Shown here: piece after piece, positions 5,769 to 8,650 of the stretch
Numbering within the stretch: position 1 is the first letter of the stretch
Layout of the letters: the number at the start of each line of letters is the position of its first letter
Assembly (NCBI GenBank): GCA_002505455.1
Contig: DAVB01000052.1
Location: 1 to 8,650 of the forward strand
DNA length: 8,650 bases
DNA from: Euryarchaeota archaeon UBA52
Lineage (GTDB): Archaea; Thermoplasmatota; Poseidoniia; Poseidoniales; Thalassarchaeaceae
Direction of reading: 5' to 3'
Position numbers and translations under genes: made by a program
Notes under the pieces: generated by a model
Told to the model about the DNA's origin: nothing
The model's database searches: none
What the model saw: only the letters and a program-made list of their open reading frames with translations

Positions 5769-6584
5769 ATGTCCGTTGCTAGCAGAGCAAAGCGTGTCAC
5801 GACAAATACCCTTCAGGAAATGAAAGGTAATGGCGAAAAAATCGCCATGCTGACCGCCTATGACTTCTCATTGGCGCGGTTGGTTGATGCCTCGGGGATC
5901 GACGTAATCCTGGTGGGCGACTCGGCTTCCAATGTGATGGCAGGCCACGAGACGACTGTACCGATCACTCTTGATCAGATGATATATCACGCGCAGAGCG
6001 TCGTCAGAGCGGTTCAGAGGGCATTGGTTGTGGTCGACATGCCTTTCGGGACGTACCAGAGCGATTCGAATAATGCTCTCAAATCAGCGATACGCATCAT
6101 GAAAGAGACAGGGGGGCATGCTGTCAAACTAGAAGGGGGTGCCGAGGTCCTATCCTCGGTCCGGAAGATAATCGATGCGGGGATACCTGTGATGGGGCAT
6201 CTGGGCCTCACGCCCCAGTCAATCTACAAGTTCGGAACATACAGCGTACGGGCGAAGGAGGAAGAGGAAGCTGAACGTCTAATGAATGATGCAAAGATGC
6301 TGGAAGAAGCTGGCTGCTTCTCCATCGTTTTCGAGAAGATTCCGGCAAGTCTGGCGGCCAAGGTTAGCTCGTCTCTTTCAATCCCCACAATAGGCATTGG
6401 GGCGGGGGCCGACTGCGATGGACAGGTGCTCGTTCTCCACGATATGCTTGGAATAACACAAGAGTTCAGTCCGAGGTTCCTCAGGAGGTACGCGGATCTT
6501 GAAGAAACCATAGACTCAGCAATTAGGGGCTATATCGGCGATGTTCGATCCGGTTCATTCCCCTCTGAGGAAGAATCATACTAG
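5769..6584 (+). CDS. panB: 3-methyl-2-oxobutanoate hydroxymethyltransferase (PanB)
   Basis: PanB (ketopantoate hydroxymethyltransferase) transfers a hydroxymethyl group from methylene-tetrahydrofolate to 2-oxoisovalerate to give ketopantoate, the first committed step towards pantothenate and CoA. The 271-residue length is normal for the family. Motifs in order are TAYDFSLARLVD (29-40), LVGDSASNVMAGHETT (48-63), VVDMPFGTYQ (88-97), VKLEGG (119-124), PVMGHLGLTPQS (140-151), VFEKIP (187-192) and IGIGAGADCDGQVLVLHDMLG (208-228). D51 and D90 correspond to the Mg-binding D45 and D84 of the E. coli enzyme, E122 to E114, and E189 to the catalytic Glu. ATG 5769 is chosen for its AGGTGG site and because the family starts just before TTNTLQEMK. 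It stands alone after divergent tRNA-Phe and 50 bp before the RFC gene. Nothing is odd in its sequence. Confidence 0.96.
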   Translation: MSVASRAKRVTTNTLQEMKGNGEKIAMLTAYDFSLARLVDASGIDVILVGDSASNVMAGHETTVPITLDQMIYHAQSVVRAVQRALVVVDMPFGTYQSDSNNALKSAIRIMKETGGHAVKLEGGAEVLSSVRKIIDAGIPVMGHLGLTPQSIYKFGTYSVRAKEEEEAERLMNDAKMLEEAGCFSIVFEKIPASLAAKVSSSLSIPTIGIGAGADCDGQVLVLHDMLGITQEFSPRFLRRYADLEETIDSAIRGYIGDVRSGSFPSEEESY

Positions 6585-6590
6585 TTGGCC

Positions 6591-6596
6591 AAAATA
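6591..6596 (+). promoter_or_regulatory. Possible TATA-like element for the RFC small subunit gene
   Basis: AAAATA sits in the 50-bp gap after panB, 38 bp before ATG 6635. Initiation about 26 bp downstream would be near 6620. The match is weak, and read-through from panB is an equally good explanation. Confidence 0.25.
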
Positions 6597-6634
6597 GCAT
6601 ATGTTCAAGGACACTCGCAGGATATTGAGTAAAC

Positions 6635-7606
6635 ATGACGTCTACTGAGATGTGGGTCGAGCGTCACAGGCCGCGTTCGGTTTCAGAGATGAAGGGGCAA
6701 GCCACTATCGTGGACCGTCTGAAGGCCTACGCCTCGCAGCGGGATTTCCCGCACCTGCTTTTTGCAGGTCCGCCGGGCACGGGAAAGACGACGGCTGCGC
6801 TCGCTCTTGCGAGGGATGTATTCGAGGACTCGGGAGTCTATTCCAGGAATCTGCTAGAGATGAATGCGAGTGATGAGCGAGGGCTCAAGGCGGTTCGAGA
6901 GAAGGTGAAGGAATTCGCCAGAATGGCGCCTGATCAGAATGTTCCTTTCAAGCTCATATTTCTGGATGAGGCGGACGCCCTTACAGCGGATGCCCAGGGT
7001 GCATTGAGGAGGATAATGGAGCAATACGCTAGCACATGTAGGTTCATTCTGTCCTGCAATTATTCGTCGAAGATAATCGAACCGATTCAATCGAGATGCG
7101 CTGTATTCCGATTCAGGCCTCTCGCAGAGGATCAAATTCTCGAGATGATTCTCGAGGTTTCTGAGAGAGAGGGCCTCGATCTCAGCGACGAGGGGGCGAC
7201 AGCAGTGGTTCATGTCGCTCTGGGGGACCTGAGAAGGGCGATAACTGCCTTGCAAGTGGCAGCCTCCCTTTCCTCGTCGATAACTCGAGACCTCGTCTAT
7301 GAGACGACTGCGACTGCGCCGCCAGAGGATCTTCATTCATTCTTAATCAGCTGCAGAGAGGAGGGCTTCCAGCCTGCTCGAAAGAAACTCAACGACATAA
7401 TCGATCGATTCGGCCTAGCGGGCACTGATGTGGTGAATCAACTGCATAGGAGCCTTGGAGAGGCTTCATTCCTGACTGAGAGGGATAAACTCGCTCTCAC
7501 AGAGGCAATGGCGGAAGCTGATTTTCGATTGGTTGAGGGCGGGGGCGAGTCCCTGCAACTTGATGCACTCACTGCACGAGCCTGCACTCTGCTATCAGAG
7601 TCCTGA
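6635..7606 (+). CDS. rfcS: Replication factor C small subunit (clamp loader ATPase)
   Basis: This AAA+ ATPase is part of the RFC complex that opens and loads the PCNA sliding clamp at primer-template junctions. The 323-residue protein has all RFC boxes in order: WVERHRPRSVSEMKGQ (7-22), Walker A GPPGTGKT (45-52), LEMNASDERGL (74-84), Walker B LIFLDEAD (107-114), LRRIMEQYASTCRFILSCN (124-142, including sensor 1), the SRC arginine-finger motif (153-155) with FRFRPL, and sensor 2 GDLRRAITALQ (197-207). A helical C-terminal collar follows. The length is typical and there is no intein. The ATG at 6635 begins directly before the conserved WVERHRP and has no clear Shine-Dalgarno site. An AAAATA at 6591-6596 could be its TATA box, giving a leader of about 15 nt. 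The partner large subunit is not in this window. Its stop lies 2 bp from the stop of the convergent membrane-protein gene. Confidence 0.97.
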   Translation: MTSTEMWVERHRPRSVSEMKGQATIVDRLKAYASQRDFPHLLFAGPPGTGKTTAALALARDVFEDSGVYSRNLLEMNASDERGLKAVREKVKEFARMAPDQNVPFKLIFLDEADALTADAQGALRRIMEQYASTCRFILSCNYSSKIIEPIQSRCAVFRFRPLAEDQILEMILEVSEREGLDLSDEGATAVVHVALGDLRRAITALQVAASLSSSITRDLVYETTATAPPEDLHSFLISCREEGFQPARKKLNDIIDRFGLAGTDVVNQLHRSLGEASFLTERDKLALTEAMAEADFRLVEGGGESLQLDALTARACTLLSES

Positions 7607-7608
7607 CA

Positions 7609-8466
7609 CTACTGAATCTGTACATTCAGGGTGTACACCTTTGACCATGTGTTCTTCCACGGGTCCCCGTCTTCGGTGAGTCTGATGGATATCGTGTGTA
7701 TGCCTGCCTCGAGGCCCTCCAATTCGAATGCCAAACCGAAGTCATCTGCCTTGGAAGACGGCTCGCCGGGGGCTGTCCAGTTGGATACGAGCTCGTACTG
7801 TGTCGCTGCAGCCGATGCCTCGGTGCCACCTAGATCCCAATCGGCCAGAACTACCTCCTCATCGTTGAATCTCTGAATAGTCGCATTGAGATGCACATCG
7901 TCGAGTTTCCAATTGTCCCTGACGCTGAATCCTAGGATGATTTCAGGAGTGTCGTCCACCACGGACAGGATCAACCCATCATCAGTCACATCCACAGCAG
8001 ATACGTCATCATTCGCAGCTATGCCGAGGCCCTCGGGGACTTCAGGAGAGGCGATGTCACCCATTGGCGGATTGATCATCGCAACAGATGCAGCCAGCCA
8101 CGTGAATAGGAAGAGCATCCCCGCACGAAACCAGTTCCCCCCGGTGTAGAGTTCTGAGAACCTGGACGGGACGAAGAGTCGATGGATCGAAGGGAGGAAG
8201 AAGACTATCGATAGGGGCAGCAGCCATATCGATCGTGCCGGGCCATCCATGGATGGGAGAATCACGTATCTCTGAAACAGAGCGAATGCGGCGGCAAGGG
8301 ATATCACGAGCCACATGGACCATGCATCTGCCTTTTCCTTCTCAAATGCTGCAGCAGGGTCGAAGGGCTCGAGCGTCTTCGAGACTCTTTCCTTCGAACC
8401 GTCCTCCTTAGATCGCTTCTTGCCTGAATAGGCGCTCGCCTTCAGGGCCGTGTCGACGTCAACCAC
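7609..8466 (-). CDS. Three-TM membrane protein with acidic extracellular domain, function unknown
   Basis: This 285-residue protein is not recognised as a named family. Residues 1-47 are polar and rich in Lys, Arg and Glu (SGKKRSKEDGSKERVSK), so probably cytoplasmic. Three hydrophobic segments follow at about 51-70 (MWLVISLAAAFALF), 79-98 (SIWLLPLSIVFFLPSI) and 113-132 (FRAGMLFLFTWLAASVAMI). Positive charges at the N-terminus and between segments 2 and 3 (HRLFVPSRF) put the N-terminus inside and the C-terminus outside. Residues about 135-285 are acidic and strand-rich with alternating hydrophobics (EVVLADWDLGG, HTISIRLTEDGDPWKNTWS, KVYTLNVQIQ), suggesting an Ig-like beta-sandwich outside the cell. 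The start is GTG 8466, the only start codon between the upstream in-frame stop and the membrane segments, preceded by GGCGGAT. The gene is convergent with RFC (2-bp gap). A role at the cell surface is an inference. Confidence 0.8.
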   Translation of the reverse strand: MVDVDTALKASAYSGKKRSKEDGSKERVSKTLEPFDPAAAFEKEKADAWSMWLVISLAAAFALFQRYVILPSMDGPARSIWLLPLSIVFFLPSIHRLFVPSRFSELYTGGNWFRAGMLFLFTWLAASVAMINPPMGDIASPEVPEGLGIAANDDVSAVDVTDDGLILSVVDDTPEIILGFSVRDNWKLDDVHLNATIQRFNDEEVVLADWDLGGTEASAAATQYELVSNWTAPGEPSSKADDFGLAFELEGLEAGIHTISIRLTEDGDPWKNTWSKVYTLNVQIQ

Positions 8467-8630
8467 GTATCCGCCACGACTCGTTGTTCATCAACCATGC
8501 CCTCTAGAAGGATCTCGACGGGAGTTCAAATGAACGTTAGAATTCATCCGGGACGACCGAGGATGTTGCCCTTCCGAGGATAGTTCGGCAGTGTAATGCT
8601 CAAATGGGGTCGTTACGCCGGTCGGTTCAA

Positions 8631-8650
8631 GCCGGGGTGGCGTAGTTGGT
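8631..8650 (+). tRNA. 5' end of a tRNA gene cut by the window edge
   Basis: The last 20 bases fit the start of an archaeal tRNA: a 7-nt acceptor strand GCCGGGG, then T8, G9, a D stem beginning GCGT, and A14, G15 and G18G19 at the expected places (AGTTGGT). The anticodon lies outside the window, so the amino acid cannot be read. The preceding 164 bp (8467-8630), back to the membrane-protein start, show no gene and no convincing TATA box. Confidence 0.7.

Noticed and set aside
8611..8640. GGTTCAAGCC just upstream of the right-edge tRNA looks like a tRNA T arm, suggesting a second tRNA or a tandem tRNA remnant.
   Set aside because: The flanks do not form the 5-bp T stem in the right register, and no acceptor, D or anticodon arm lies upstream. 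The tRNA starting at 8631 explains the region better.
1..8650. Search for CRISPR repeats, insertion sequences, toxin-antitoxin pairs, restriction systems or phage genes.
   Set aside because: No regularly spaced direct repeats, terminal inverted repeats, transposase motifs or defence-enzyme motifs were seen. Genes are mostly housekeeping, with uniform composition.

Overview
This window looks like a compact chromosomal segment from a mesophilic archaeon, most likely a marine euryarchaeon of the Thermoplasmatota (Ca. Poseidoniales / Marine Group II-like). The lineage is inferred, not proven. The archaeal evidence is an RPA-type single-strand DNA-binding protein with its RPA-associated partner, an archaeal/eukaryotic-type RFC small subunit (clamp loader), TATA-like elements placed for leaderless transcription, and strong GGTG-type Shine-Dalgarno sites in front of other genes. 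Two genes, mogA and rph, are of bacterial type, which suggests past transfer from bacteria.

Layout, left to right. (1) The 3' end of an unrecognised gene runs off the left edge (2-331, +). (2) Next is a protein with three tandem SAP-like helical repeats, probably a nucleic-acid binder (394-1335, +). (3) Its tail overlaps by 23 bp the convergent operon rpa-rpap (3957 down to 1313, minus strand), which encodes the RPA large subunit and a COG3390-type RPA-associated protein. (4) A 233-bp divergent promoter region (3958-4190) separates rpa from (5) mogA-rph (4191-5599, +), for molybdopterin adenylylation and 3' exonucleolytic tRNA trimming. (6) tRNA-Phe(GAA) with an encoded CCA (5600-5675, minus) abuts the rph stop codon with no spacing. 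(7) panB (5769-6584, +) encodes the first step of pantothenate/CoA synthesis. (8) The RFC small subunit follows (6635-7606, +). (9) A three-TM membrane protein with an acidic outer domain lies convergent to it (8466 down to 7609, minus). (10) The first 20 nt of another tRNA are at the right edge (8631-8650, +).

How the genes relate: RPA, RPAP and RFC are the DNA replication/repair component of the window, and the SAP-repeat protein may belong with them by position. mogA, panB and rph are housekeeping cofactor and RNA-maturation genes. All three convergent junctions have no terminator-sized gap: a 23-bp overlap, 0 bp and 2 bp. The genome is therefore very compact and convergent transcripts probably overlap. 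I see no CRISPR array, insertion sequence, phage or toxin-antitoxin signature. The least understood item is the triple-SAP protein tucked against the RPA operon.
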